Shown one piece after another: positions 1-8,653 of a stretch of DNA of 31,637 nucleotides (positions are counted from its first letter, which is position 1; every line of letters begins with the position of its first letter). A program made the translations under genes and the position numbers. The notes under the pieces were generated by a model. It did not search any database. It was not told where the DNA came from and saw only the letters and a list, made by a program, of their open reading frames with translations. Source of the stretch: Coprococcus sp. (GTDB lineage Bacteria; Bacillota; Clostridia; Lachnospirales; Lachnospiraceae); the NCBI GenBank assembly GCA_016297325.1, contig JAEDGW010000018.1, positions 1 through 31,637 of the forward strand. The letters are read 5' to 3'.

Positions 1-1
1 A

Positions 2-2399
2 TCAGATTCATTAAAATTTGTCCGAAAAAGTGTCTTAATTTATGAGACCATTATAGGTGGCATCGTGTAATAATGCGGCGGTGGAGAATATCACGATAGA
101 TCTTCCAAAGGCGAAGGATATACTTGACAGTCTGGCACCGTCAGGGGATGACGACGAGGAGGTCCGCTGCGGCCTGGATGAGGTTCGTGACTTGTTTGAT
201 GTCAACAAGACTGATGACGTGGAGACTATAACCAGATACGGAAAGAGCCGCGAAGAGAAGGATATTTATTTTACGCGTTATGCAAATAAGCTTTTAGGCG
301 GAGCTGACTGCTGGGGACTGATATCCGCTCCATTTGGCAGAAAGGCAAACATCCGTAAGTATTGCAATTCGGTCCTGAAGCCATTTGTGGAGGACTATAG
401 ATCAAATGATGTCAGAGAGCAGCATAAGGCAAAATATCTGGAGGTAAGAAAAAAGTTTTTATCTCAGTATAAACTGGTGGAAGGCCTGCGGAATGAGTTG
501 GAACAGGTCTGTGCTTTGGCAGGTTCTGTTCCTATGGAGCTTCAGAAAAATGCACCGGAAGATCTGTCATGTGAAATAAGTGATGTGGAAGGAAAGCGGC
601 AGATGCTTGAGCGTCAATTATTTGCTGAACAAAAAGAACTGATCGAGCTTGAGGAAAGCAGACCGAAAGGATTGTTCGCTTGGCGTAAAGAAACATCAAC
701 AAGGAATTTGCTGATTCAGGAGAAGCAATCGATAGTTTCAAAACTTAGAACAGAGATCACTTCTTTGAATGCCAGATTATCTGGACTGCAGAATCTTCAG
801 GCATACAAAAGGTGTATTGCGGAGTATGCCCATGGCCAGAAGAAAATGACTCCAATAGATGATGCATTTATGGAGAATTATGTATCCGGGGATGACAGGC
901 TGTCAACAAAAGCGCAGATAACCAATCCATGGTTCACCGCACAGTACAACAGAGAGCGTGAAAAGTTATTCTTGTATGCATGCAAGCTGCACAAGGAATT
1001 TGTCATTTCTTCAAAATGCATGCGGCATAATATCATCAACCTGATGATAGCGTGGAATGTGTTCGATGACTGTGGTGAGAGAATGGCGGCCGCAGACAGG
1101 GAAGAAGCTATGCCTTACATGCTTCAGAGTATATTCCTGCTCACGCCTGTGATATCCACAACATTTGCATCAGCGCAGACATTTCTGGGCGATGTGAAGA
1201 AAAGCGGAGTGCTTGGAACTCTTATTGTCGATGAGGCGGGACAGGCACAGCCACAGATGGCAGTTGGTGCGATGTTCAGATGCAGAAAGGCGATCATAGT
1301 CGGAGATCCAAAGCAGATCGAGCCTGTGGTTACCGCAGAGACTGACATGATAAAACAGTTGCTTACCGCAGAGATATTGGCAGGTTACAAGGATAAGAAA
1401 ATCTCTGTGCAGGCTTTTGCTGACTACATAAATCCATATGGAACTTATCTTGGAAAAGATGAGGAGAAAGAGTGGGTAGGCTGCCCGCTGGTAGTCCATA
1501 GGCGCTGCATTGACCCGATGTACACAATTTCAAATGTGCTTTCATATGATGGAACTATGAAGCAGCAGACGTCAGCGCCTGATGAGAACAGGAAAAGAAC
1601 ATTTATATTGGACAAGAGCTGCTGGATAGATGTAGCTGGTGCTGAGAATTCGGGCAAGAAGGATCACTTTGTCAAGGCCCAGGGTGAGCTTGTGCTGAAA
1701 CTTCTGGAGAGAAAATTTGAACGGGATTCCGGTGATATCCCTAGGTTGTTTATCATCACACCATTTACATCGGTGAAAGAGGGAATGCTGGAGATGATAA
1801 AGAAATCGGAGCTATATGGAAAGGAGCCAAGAGTCAGAAAATGGCTTAATGCAAATAATATTGGAACTGTGCACACTTTCCAGGGGCAGGGAACGGATGA
1901 GGTTATATTCCTGCTCGGATGCGACAGCAAATCTATGGGAGCAGTCAACTGGGTGAACAATAATATTGTCAATGTTGCGGCAACAAGAGCGAAATTCAGA
2001 TTTTACATGATAGGCGATAAGTCGGTATGGATGTGCAAACCGGTGAGGGTTGCGAGAGAGTGCACTGCCGAGATGATAACAGCTAAAGAGGTTCGAGAGC
2101 TGCTCATCGTTAAGCCTCTAGAGGTCATCGGTAATCCCAAGGAAGCCAGCGATAAAACTCAAGAGACCGAAGCCATATCTGACGGTGCGAAAAAAAACGG
2201 CACTAAGACCTCCGATCATTTAAAGAAGAACGGCATTAAAATGTCGCAGGACTCAAATGGAGATGTTAAGTCTGCATCTGCAAAGATGTCTATGATATGC
2301 CCGGAATGTGGGAAAAAGCTGGTTGAAAGATCCGGGAAATTTGGCAAATTTATAGGATGCACGGGCTTCCCGAAATGCCGGTTTACGCAGTCGGTATAG
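2..2399 (+). pseudogene. SF1 (DNA2/UPF1-like) helicase, C-terminal part, frameshifted
   Basis: This is the C-terminal part of a large superfamily 1 helicase (AAA_11/AAA_12 type) that enters from the left of the window. The main open frame begins with GTG at 57, directly after an in-frame TAG, and opens at motif Ia (VASCNNAAVENIT). The Walker A motif that should precede it is not in the window. Counting from 57, motif II is DEAG (residues 392-395), motif III GDPKQ (416-420), motif V near HTFQGQG (606-612) and motif VI VAATRAK (640-646). A likely coiled-coil insertion lies at about residues 120-260. A topoisomerase-type zinc finger ends the protein (CPEC near 748, CTGFPKC near 767). Bases 2-55 are open in another frame and read into YETII, which joins naturally to VASCNN if one G at 56/57 is removed. 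The gene therefore looks frameshifted. The substrate is unknown; a nucleic-acid repair or defence role is inference. Confidence 0.75.
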
Positions 2400-2421
2400 G
2401 AACAGAGCAACTCCCAGTTGC

Positions 2422-2450
2422 TTTCCACATTCCACACAATTTGTTATGAT
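2422..2450 (+). promoter_or_regulatory. sigma-70 promoter of the XRE/zinc-ribbon gene
   Basis: TTTCCA (2422-2427), a 17-base spacer and TATGAT (2445-2450). An upstream ATG at 2446 lies inside this -10 box, so transcription would start downstream of it. This supports the ATG at 2473 as the true start. Confidence 0.55.
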
Positions 2451-2472
2451 ACCCATAACGGAGGTGGGTGCA

Positions 2473-3240
2473 ATGGAGACAAAGGACATTATATTAGAAC
2501 TTAGAACGAAAAGGGGATTATCCCAGGACGACCTGGCAGAGAAAGTCATGGTCACAAGACAGGCGGTATCGCGCTGGGAGAATGGCGAGACGGTACCGAA
2601 CACAGATACGCTTAAGCTCCTTTCAAAGGAGCTGGACGTGTCAATAAATACACTGCTGGGGGCACCGAGAAAACTCATTTGTCAGTGCTGCGGAATGCCC
2701 ATTGAGGACGATGACATTATGGGACGTGACAGCGACGGTTCACTGAATGAGGATTACTGCAAATGGTGTTATGCCGACGGTACTTATACCTACAGCAACA
2801 TGGATGACCTGATAGAAGTGTGTGTGAAGAACATGGTGGGCGAGAACTTTTCCGAGGAGCAGGCCAGAGAATATTTGAAAGAGATGCTGCCGAAACTTGA
2901 CTATTGGAAGCGTTATGAGCAGCTAAGTGACAATGGCCAGTTTGACGTATTTAAAGGTAAGCTCATAGATGAGATCAATGCGCTTCATATAGAAGGAATG
3001 CCCCGTCTTGAAAGACTCAATGCGCTTGTTGGCAAATATGTGAATCTCGAGTATCGTCTGCCAAATGGCATGAATGTCAGATTCCTTGATGACGAGAAGA
3101 CATATCTGGGGAATCAGCTGGAATGCGAATTCGGCGGAGACAGATACTTTGGAGTTCTGGCGGATATGGATTTTATTTTGATATCGACATATGAGGCGGA
3201 AGGTACAAATCCGGAGCTGGTTATGTACAAGAAGAGATAG
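2473..3240 (+). CDS. XRE-family regulator with zinc-ribbon domain
   Basis: A cytoplasmic protein of 255 residues. The N-terminal ~60 residues form a Cro/C1-type helix-turn-helix (SQDDLAEKVMVTRQAVSRWENG). A cysteine pair CQCC and a later CKWC bracket a putative zinc-ribbon domain (about residues 75-125). The C-terminal ~100 residues are an uncharacterised domain that may bind a ligand. The start was chosen at ATG 2473 because GGAGG lies at 2460-2464; the in-frame ATG at 2446 falls inside the promoter -10 box. A terminator follows, so the gene is probably monocistronic. This domain combination is common in Clostridia, where the targets are mostly unknown. I infer a DNA-binding regulator; the regulated genes cannot be told from the sequence. 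Confidence 0.8.
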   Translation: METKDIILELRTKRGLSQDDLAEKVMVTRQAVSRWENGETVPNTDTLKLLSKELDVSINTLLGAPRKLICQCCGMPIEDDDIMGRDSDGSLNEDYCKWCYADGTYTYSNMDDLIEVCVKNMVGENFSEEQAREYLKEMLPKLDYWKRYEQLSDNGQFDVFKGKLIDEINALHIEGMPRLERLNALVGKYVNLEYRLPNGMNVRFLDDEKTYLGNQLECEFGGDRYFGVLADMDFILISTYEAEGTNPELVMYKKR

Positions 3241-3314
3241 AATAGCTGGTGCCGAATATATTGCAGTATTACAAGGCAATTGAATACTGTAGATAATTGG
3301 ATTTTTAAACTGGA

Positions 3315-3348
3315 AGAGAGGTGAAGTTATATTTTCATCTCTCTTTTT
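3315..3348 (+). terminator. intrinsic terminator after the XRE gene
   Basis: An 11-bp stem (3315-3325 with 3334-3344, one G:U pair) encloses an 8-base loop and is followed by a T run to 3348. Confidence 0.75.
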
Positions 3349-3432
3349 CTGTGTAATTTATAGGAAAAGTGGCAGGGTAAAAATAATAGCTGGAATGAAA
3401 TTCGACAAAAATATGTATTATTTTTATCTTTT

Positions 3433-3458
3433 TGTAACGTTTTTCAATTATACTGGTC
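3433..3458 (+). promoter_or_regulatory. ECF-type promoter, probably autoregulatory
   Basis: TGTAAC (3433-3438), a 16-base spacer and GGTC (3455-3458). This closely resembles the Bacillus ECF consensus TGAAAC-16-CGTC. It lies 26 bases upstream of the ECF sigma factor start, which suggests that the sigma factor transcribes its own operon. Confidence 0.6.
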
Positions 3459-3483
3459 TTATATGTGAAGGGAGGTAAAAAAC

Positions 3484-4005
3484 TTGGCGTCAGGAAAAGA
3501 AAAAAATGGAATAGAAGAAATATACGAAAAGTACTACAAAGACGTATATCGTTTTGTTCTGGCACTGTCTAAGAATCCCCACATAGCCGAAGACATAACA
3601 CAGGAAACATTTGTTAAAGCGATAAAAGCTGTGGATCGGTTCAAAGGAGACTGTGATATAAAGGTCTGGCTCTGTCAGATAGCCAAGAATACATACTTTA
3701 CATATGCGGGAAAACAGAACAGGGAGCAGGTGGATGGTGACGCGGTAAATAACCTGTCAGAGTCACAGGCTGCACTTATGGGGGATGCGGAGTATGATCT
3801 CATATCAGAGACGGTTGATAAGGAGCAGGCTATAAAGATTCACAGAATACTGCATGAACTGCCGGAACCGTATAAAGAAGTGTTCACGCTCAGGGTATTC
3901 GGTGAACTGAGATTCGGACGGATTGCTGATATATTTGGCAAGACGGAGAGCTGGGCGAGAGTGACATATCACCGTGCCAGAATGATGATAATGGATAAAA
4001 TGTAA
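3484..4005 (+). CDS. ECF RNA polymerase sigma factor
   Basis: A 173-residue sigma-70 family protein of extracytoplasmic-function size. Region 2 is at about residues 10-75 (YEKYYKDVYRFVLALSKNP, AEDITQETFVKA). Region 4 is at about 115-170 (LPEPYKEVFTLRVFGELRF, then an HTH with SWARVTYHRAR). The start is TTG at 3484, preceded by GGGAGG at 3470-3475. The next gene, 20 bases downstream, encodes a membrane zinc-finger anti-sigma factor, so this is a classic sigma/anti-sigma operon responding to an envelope signal. An ECF-like promoter lies immediately upstream. The stress sensed is unknown. Confidence 0.93.
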   Translation: MASGKEKNGIEEIYEKYYKDVYRFVLALSKNPHIAEDITQETFVKAIKAVDRFKGDCDIKVWLCQIAKNTYFTYAGKQNREQVDGDAVNNLSESQAALMGDAEYDLISETVDKEQAIKIHRILHELPEPYKEVFTLRVFGELRFGRIADIFGKTESWARVTYHRARMMIMDKM

Positions 4006-4025
4006 CAGAAACAGGAGGTAGAATA

Positions 4026-4748
4026 GTGAATAAAGATTGTGAAATAATAAAAGATCTCATACCACTTTACGTGGATGGTGTATGCAGCGAGGAGAGCAAG
4101 GCAAAAGTTGAGGAGCATATAGAGCATTGTCCGGACTGCCTGATGACGGTTGAGCGCATGAAATCACATCTTGTGCTTCCAATGGAGGACAGTTCAGGAG
4201 TCAAAGGGTTTAAGAAATTTGTAAATAAAAAGATAAGAGGAAGAGCGCTAGCGGTTATCTTGATATTTGTGTTGCTTTGGATATTGCTCAACTGGGCGAT
4301 AACCTGCAGGTGGACTGAGGTGTGGCCAAAGATGACATCGGTGGGAATCCAGCAGGCTGCCCAGGTTGTCGAGATAGACGGGATGTTGTACCTTCACCAG
4401 AATGGACTTGAGGGAATGGGACAGATAGTAGATATAAGCACTTCAGATGAAATGGATAGCGGTGTATTCAAATTTTATCTCGGGGAGCAGGGACTGACAT
4501 CACTTGATATATTTGGAAATGCAAGGTCTTGGATGTCAGGTGAGGCATACCAGAGCTTTGGAGGATATAGAGAGGGCGCGGCTATCACTCAGACTGAACA
4601 TGAGCATACAGGCAGTTCAGATATATACTATGGCGATGAGGAGCCAAGAGTTATAAATAAGATTGTGTATTGCCACAAGGATGGAACTGAGGTTGCGACT
4701 CTCTGGGAGGAGAACCAGAATCTGCCGATCCTGAACAGTGAAAAATAG
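4026..4748 (+). CDS. anti-sigma factor with zf-HC2 domain and one membrane segment
   Basis: A 240-residue protein starting with GTG at 4026 behind AGGAGG. The N-terminal cytoplasmic domain carries the anti-sigma zinc-finger pattern (H-x3-C-x2-C in HIEHCPDCL, about residues 33-41; Cys5 may contribute). A single hydrophobic helix follows at about residues 75-95 (AVILIFVLLWILLNWAI). The remaining ~145 residues would lie outside the membrane and match no domain I recognise; they are the likely sensor. The protein should sequester the ECF sigma factor encoded just upstream and release it on an envelope signal. Topology and partner follow from family knowledge and operon position. Confidence 0.88.
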   Translation: MNKDCEIIKDLIPLYVDGVCSEESKAKVEEHIEHCPDCLMTVERMKSHLVLPMEDSSGVKGFKKFVNKKIRGRALAVILIFVLLWILLNWAITCRWTEVWPKMTSVGIQQAAQVVEIDGMLYLHQNGLEGMGQIVDISTSDEMDSGVFKFYLGEQGLTSLDIFGNARSWMSGEAYQSFGGYREGAAITQTEHEHTGSSDIYYGDEEPRVINKIVYCHKDGTEVATLWEENQNLPILNSEK

Positions 4749-4910
4749 AATGTGTATGCCATACAAAACTTACATTACAAATAATTAAAGTAAAAAACAC
4801 CCTTTTTTGCCATTTAATTGAATGATCCATGATATACTAGCATTGTGCATGAAGTTCGCACTGTATTTACAGGGGAATTGCCCCGGATATGAAAAAGGAT
4901 AGTAAGTTAA

Positions 4911-5936
4911 ATGGAAAATAAGAAAAAGATGGTGTTCAACGTATTGTTCCTGGTTCTCATATTTGCCGGAACTGTATACGGAGTGTTTCACGGCGAGGAT
5001 ATAGGACAGATATCTGATATACTTCAGACGGTGAATCCTTGGTGGCTCGTACCGGGAGTGGCATGTGTCGTGGTATTTATATGGGGAGAATCAATTATCA
5101 TACACTATATGATGCGGAATCTTGGCGTGAAGGTAGACAGGGGAACCTGTTTTCTGTTCTCGTCGGTTGGATTCTTTTTCAGCTGTATCACACCCTCTGC
5201 GTCGGGGGGACAGCCGGCTCAGATATATTATATGAAGAAAAAGAAGATACCAATCCCTGTTTCCACACAGGTGCTGCTCATAGTGACGATCACTTACAAG
5301 CTGGTGCTGGTACTTCTGGGACTTGGAATAGCCATATTTGGACAGAGTTTTATACATACATATATAGATGATGTGCAGTGGATATTTTACCTTGGGCTTG
5401 TACTTAATGTTGTGTGCGTGGCTGGTATGGTGCTGTTTGCGTTCCACCCATCGCTTGCAAAGGCATTTGTGGTGAATGGCAGCAGATTTCTTGAGCGGAT
5501 GAAGTTTTTAAGACACAAGAAGTCCCGTGAGGAAAAGCTCGCGGAATCAATGGAAAAGTATAACCAGACTGCGGATTACATGATAGGACATTTCGGGATG
5601 CTGGTGGTAGTGTTCATTATAACAGTTATGCAAAGATTATCACTATTTGCAGCTACATGGTTTGTGTACAAGGCATTTGGACTTTCAGGATCATCGGCAT
5701 GGCTTATCATTCTCATGCAGGGTGCCATAGCAGTTGCGGTGGATATGCTTCCCCTTCCAGGGGGTATGGGAATCAGTGAAAAACTCTTTATGGAGATGTT
5801 CTTGCCGATATTTGGCAGCACATTGCTCCTGCCGGGCATGATACTCAGCAGAGGACTGGGCTACTATACAGAACTTATGATCAGTGCAATATTTACAGTG
5901 GTGGCCAGCTTTGTGATAGGAAGGAGATCTGAATGA
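4911..5936 (+). CDS. LPG synthase-TM/UPF0104 family membrane protein (flippase-like)
   Basis: A 341-residue polytopic membrane protein with about eight hydrophobic helices. It belongs to the family of the integral-membrane flippase half of MprF and of YbhN/AglD (PF03706). The recognisable signature is TPSASGGQPAQIYYMKKKK at about residues 98-116, along with a later conserved PLPGGMG segment near 282. Family members move or modify lipids and lipid-linked sugars. Without the soluble aminoacyl-transfer domain of MprF, this protein would act as a lipid flippase or a glycolipid-related membrane protein; the substrate is unknown. The stop overlaps the start of the next gene (ATGA), so the two are translationally coupled. 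Confidence 0.85.
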   Translation: MENKKKMVFNVLFLVLIFAGTVYGVFHGEDIGQISDILQTVNPWWLVPGVACVVVFIWGESIIIHYMMRNLGVKVDRGTCFLFSSVGFFFSCITPSASGGQPAQIYYMKKKKIPIPVSTQVLLIVTITYKLVLVLLGLGIAIFGQSFIHTYIDDVQWIFYLGLVLNVVCVAGMVLFAFHPSLAKAFVVNGSRFLERMKFLRHKKSREEKLAESMEKYNQTADYMIGHFGMLVVVFIITVMQRLSLFAATWFVYKAFGLSGSSAWLIILMQGAIAVAVDMLPLPGGMGISEKLFMEMFLPIFGSTLLLPGMILSRGLGYYTELMISAIFTVVASFVIGRRSE

Positions 5937-6226
5937 AACCGAGATCAGAGATGAGCATGGAACTTTATGATATGATGCTTGACCGGGGGTATCCGGAGGA
6001 GTTCTGCGACCTCATAACAAAGAATCTGAATACCGACTTCACTGCCGGAAGGATGATAGGATATCTGTCTCACTATCAGGAACTGCCACTTGAGGAGATT
6101 GTGGATGAGATGCTTTCCATCCTCGCAGATAGGAACAGGATCATGCAAAAGAAAAAACTTGAGAGCAATAATGCCGAGTGGAACAGGTTCCTGGAAGAGG
6201 GATTTGGACTTTCGGATGATGAATAA
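5933..6226 (+). CDS. small conserved helical protein coupled to the flippase-like gene
   Basis: A 97-residue acidic, mostly helical soluble protein with no domain I can name. It overlaps the preceding membrane-protein gene by four bases (ATGA), and GGAGAT-rich sequence upstream supplies a Shine-Dalgarno site within that gene. The leucine/isoleucine spacing in the middle (YLSHYQELPLEEIVDEMLS) suggests a helical bundle. It has no membrane segment or signal peptide. Translational coupling suggests it works with or regulates the upstream membrane protein, but the function is unknown. Confidence 0.7.
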   Translation: MKPRSEMSMELYDMMLDRGYPEEFCDLITKNLNTDFTAGRMIGYLSHYQELPLEEIVDEMLSILADRNRIMQKKKLESNNAEWNRFLEEGFGLSDDE

Positions 6227-6263
6227 ACGAACATATCTGAGTGCTGAATACCAAAAAATAAGA

Positions 6264-6323
6264 AAAAGCAGTCTGCGTACATCATCAATGTTATACATGG
6301 TGATGATCCGTCAGGCTGCTTTT
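6264..6323. terminator. bidirectional terminator between convergent genes
   Basis: The outer stem AAAAGCAGTCTG (6264-6275) pairs with 6312-6323, with one wobble pair. An inner stem ATCATCA/TGATGAT (6281-6287 with 6301-6307) extends it. A/T runs flank both sides, so it can serve the plus-strand small gene and the minus-strand NSS gene. Confidence 0.75.
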
Positions 6324-6329
6324 ATATGT

Positions 6330-7652
6330 TTAGCCAATACCTCCGAGCAGGATACCAAGTATCAATACGAGAAGACATACAGGACAGTAGATGTATTTGC
6401 AGATAGGAACGAACTTCTCCGTGAATTTCTTTTCTCTTCCTGTGTTGACCTGCTCCTCAACATATTTTTTGCCACATACCCAGAAAAACATGATTCCGGC
6501 AAGCCCTGCGCCGAGCGGGCAGATGTAGATGGACAGGACATCCATCCAGTCTGACACGATACCCTGTATGCAGATTGACACGACAACTGCAATGGCACCA
6601 ATGATGGCGCATGCGGGTTTTCTGCCGACGCCCAATTTTTCCTGAACAGTTGCAATCGGTGCTTCATATAGATTTATAAGTGATGACAGCCCAGCCATAA
6701 ACACAGCCACAAAGAAGATGATCGCTATGATATATCCTCCCGGCATTGATTTGAACAGACAAGGCAGGAAGATGAACAGCAGTCCGGGACCTCCCTGGTT
6801 TAGTTGAGCCCCGGCAGTCGCCATGGCAGGTATGATGACAAGCGCTGCAAGCATGGCAGCAATGGTATCGAAGAGGGCCACGCGTCCGGCAGCTTCCGGA
6901 ATGTCCTCGCTGTCGGGAAGGTAGGAGCCGTATATCAGAGTTCCGTTTCCCGCGACAGACAGTGAGAAGAATGCCTGTCCCAGGGCAAATATCCATGTTT
7001 TTGGATCCGCGAGAACCTTTGGTTCTATGCGGAATATGTATTTGTATCCATCTATTGCACCCGGCTGGCATGCTGCGTATATAGCCAGAATGATGAACAA
7101 TACAAAGAATGCAGGCATCAGGATCTTATTTGCCTTTTCGATACCATTCCCTACTCCAAACATGAGGATGACGATTCCTATGACGAGGGCTATGATCTGC
7201 CATATATTATTGCCAAATGCAGAGGCCATGCCGCCAAATTCAGCACTGAATCCGTCTATGTCAGCCGGAGACAGTGTGCTTCCGGTGAAAGCACCAATCA
7301 TATACTTGAGTATCCATCCCATGACTACGGTGTAACCGATCGCCATTGCAAGGGCACCGAGCACAGGTATTCCGCCGAGCAGCTCTCCAAGTTTTCGCTT
7401 CCCTTTTCGTTCCATGGCGATTCCAAATGCGTCGATTGGTCCAGACCTTGTAGCCCGGCCAAAACTCATCTCGCCAATGACTCCGGTAAATCCTATCAGT
7501 ACTACAAATATAAAATAGGGGATGAGATAAGATCCGCCCCCGTACATGGAGACCCTTGTGGGAAACATCCAGATGTTGCCCATTCCCACGGCTGAGCCGA
7601 TGCAGGCAAGGATGAACCCCCATTTGTTGTTAAAAGATTCTCTGGTTTTCAT
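6330..7652 (-). CDS. neurotransmitter:sodium symporter (NSS/SNF) family amino-acid transporter
   Basis: A 440-residue sodium-coupled transporter of the LeuT-fold NSS family. The unwound TM1 sodium/substrate site is visible near residues 18-31 (GSAVGMGNIWMFP). TM1 begins after the conserved N-terminal W in NNKWGF, and TM6 carries GQAFFSLSVAGNG (about residues 230-242). The length and hydrophobicity fit the bacterial 11-helix subtype (MhsT, TnaT, Tyt1 relatives) rather than the 12-helix eukaryotic form. Substrates in that subtype are aromatic, branched or other hydrophobic amino acids; the substrate here is not determined. The start has GGAGGG seven to twelve bases upstream on the minus strand. 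The gene has its own promoter and shares a terminator with the convergent upstream genes. Confidence 0.93.
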   Translation of the reverse strand: MKTRESFNNKWGFILACIGSAVGMGNIWMFPTRVSMYGGGSYLIPYFIFVVLIGFTGVIGEMSFGRATRSGPIDAFGIAMERKGKRKLGELLGGIPVLGALAMAIGYTVVMGWILKYMIGAFTGSTLSPADIDGFSAEFGGMASAFGNNIWQIIALVIGIVILMFGVGNGIEKANKILMPAFFVLFIILAIYAACQPGAIDGYKYIFRIEPKVLADPKTWIFALGQAFFSLSVAGNGTLIYGSYLPDSEDIPEAAGRVALFDTIAAMLAALVIIPAMATAGAQLNQGGPGLLFIFLPCLFKSMPGGYIIAIIFFVAVFMAGLSSLINLYEAPIATVQEKLGVGRKPACAIIGAIAVVVSICIQGIVSDWMDVLSIYICPLGAGLAGIMFFWVCGKKYVEEQVNTGREKKFTEKFVPICKYIYCPVCLLVLILGILLGGIG

Positions 7653-7732
7653 GTAATATTCCCTCCAAATATGTTTGTCCCCGCACCACGCCAGATTTCC
7701 TTAATATCGTGCAAAAATGCGTTAACTTTATT

Positions 7733-7761
7733 AATATACATGAATTTGTTATTGATGTAAA
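7733..7761 (-). promoter_or_regulatory. sigma-70 promoter of the NSS transporter gene
   Basis: On the minus strand: TTTACA (7761-7756), a 17-base spacer and TATATT (7738-7733). Both boxes match five of six consensus positions. The leader to the start codon is about 75 bases. Confidence 0.6.
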
Positions 7762-7894
7762 TTAAATTGTTTCCTGCGCATTATCCTTGCGTATTACCAA
7801 CATGCAGATTACAATATATTAGGCAAAAAAGGTTGTGTATTAAAAATGAGCCTGAATTTATTATGGATAGATGTCCGACAAGGGAGGCAGAGTT

Positions 7895-8461
7895 ATGGGA
7901 TTACAGAACACAAAATCACAAAAATATGAGCATATAGTACATCCATTTCCGCCGCTTTATGATGATGATTCGGAGATTCTTATATTGGGAAGTCTGCCAT
8001 CAGTGAAGTCCAGAGAGCAGATGTTCTTTTATGGACATCCCCAGAACAGATTCTGGAAGGTTATGAGCAGGGTGCTGGGGGAAGAACTCCCAACCACCAT
8101 TGATGAGAAGAAGATCATGCTTCATGCACATCACATTGCACTCTGGGATGCTATATACAGCTGTGACATCATAGGGTCAAGTGACAGCAGCATAAAAAAT
8201 GTAATCCCTACAGATCTTGGGAAAATAATCAGTTCATCAAAGGTGACAAAGGTCATATGTAATGGAAAGACATCCGGGAAGTATTTTTCAAAATACCAGC
8301 AGAAAGAACTCGATATAGAACCGGTGATACTTCCATCCACAAGTCCGGCAAATGCAGCATTTTCTGTGGATAAGCTGGTTGAGATCTGGGGGTCGGCCAT
8401 TCCGGATAGCTGTAAATCTCTTGAAACTTTTCAAAAGACGGGTGGTAAAAGCCCAATATAA
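7895..8461 (+). CDS. DNA-deoxyinosine (hypoxanthine) glycosylase, UDG superfamily
   Basis: A 188-residue protein of the uracil-DNA glycosylase superfamily, in the group called hypoxanthine-DNA glycosylase. It would excise deaminated adenine (hypoxanthine) from DNA as the first step of base-excision repair. Motif 1 is LILGSLPSVKSREQMFFYG near residues 36-54, followed by HPQNRFWKVM. The C-terminal active-site-like motif is LPSTSPANA. The start was set to ATG 7895 because AGGGAGG (7881-7887) sits seven bases upstream; an in-frame ATG at 7871 precedes that ribosome site and is unlikely to be used. The C-terminal ~15 residues extend beyond the recognisable domain. It stands alone between the NSS gene and uppP. 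Confidence 0.85.
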   Translation: MGLQNTKSQKYEHIVHPFPPLYDDDSEILILGSLPSVKSREQMFFYGHPQNRFWKVMSRVLGEELPTTIDEKKIMLHAHHIALWDAIYSCDIIGSSDSSIKNVIPTDLGKIISSSKVTKVICNGKTSGKYFSKYQQKELDIEPVILPSTSPANAAFSVDKLVEIWGSAIPDSCKSLETFQKTGGKSPI

Positions 8462-8547
8462 CTGCTCAAATGTAGATATAATGCAAACAGAATCTCAACA
8501 TTTTCTAAAGCTTAAAAAAGAATGATGTACAATGTAGCAGAATATGT

Positions 8548-8553
8548 TATTAT
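8548..8553 (+). promoter_or_regulatory. extended -10 promoter element for uppP
   Basis: TATTAT at 8548-8553 preceded by TG one base upstream (extended -10). No convincing -35 box is visible. Initiation would fall near 8560, at the base of a stem-loop, leaving a leader of about 93 bases. Confidence 0.4.
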
Positions 8554-8560
8554 AAAGGAC

Positions 8561-8608
8561 GCAGCCATCTGACAGTGACAATTCAGATACAATGATACAA
8601 AAGGCTGT
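8561..8608 (+). other. 5'-end stem-loop in the uppP leader
   Basis: GCAGCC (8561-8566) pairs with GGCTGT (8603-8608), and the adjoining ATCTGA (8567-8572) pairs with TCAGAT (8583-8588). The loops are about 10 and 14 bases. It would form at the very 5' end of the transcript. It could stabilise the mRNA or regulate it. No known riboswitch core is recognised. Confidence 0.35.
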
Positions 8609-8653
8609 AGCAAGGTAATCGGAGATTAAGGTCGGATCAAAAGGAGAGAAAAA

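Noticed and set aside
2446..2472. Upstream ATG for the XRE/zinc-ribbon gene
   Set aside because: It lies inside the -10 box TATGAT, and the ribosome site GGAGG is downstream of it, before ATG 2473.
6090..6554. 154-residue plus-strand frame between the small helical gene and the NSS gene
   Set aside because: It overlaps two better-supported genes and runs through a bidirectional terminator.
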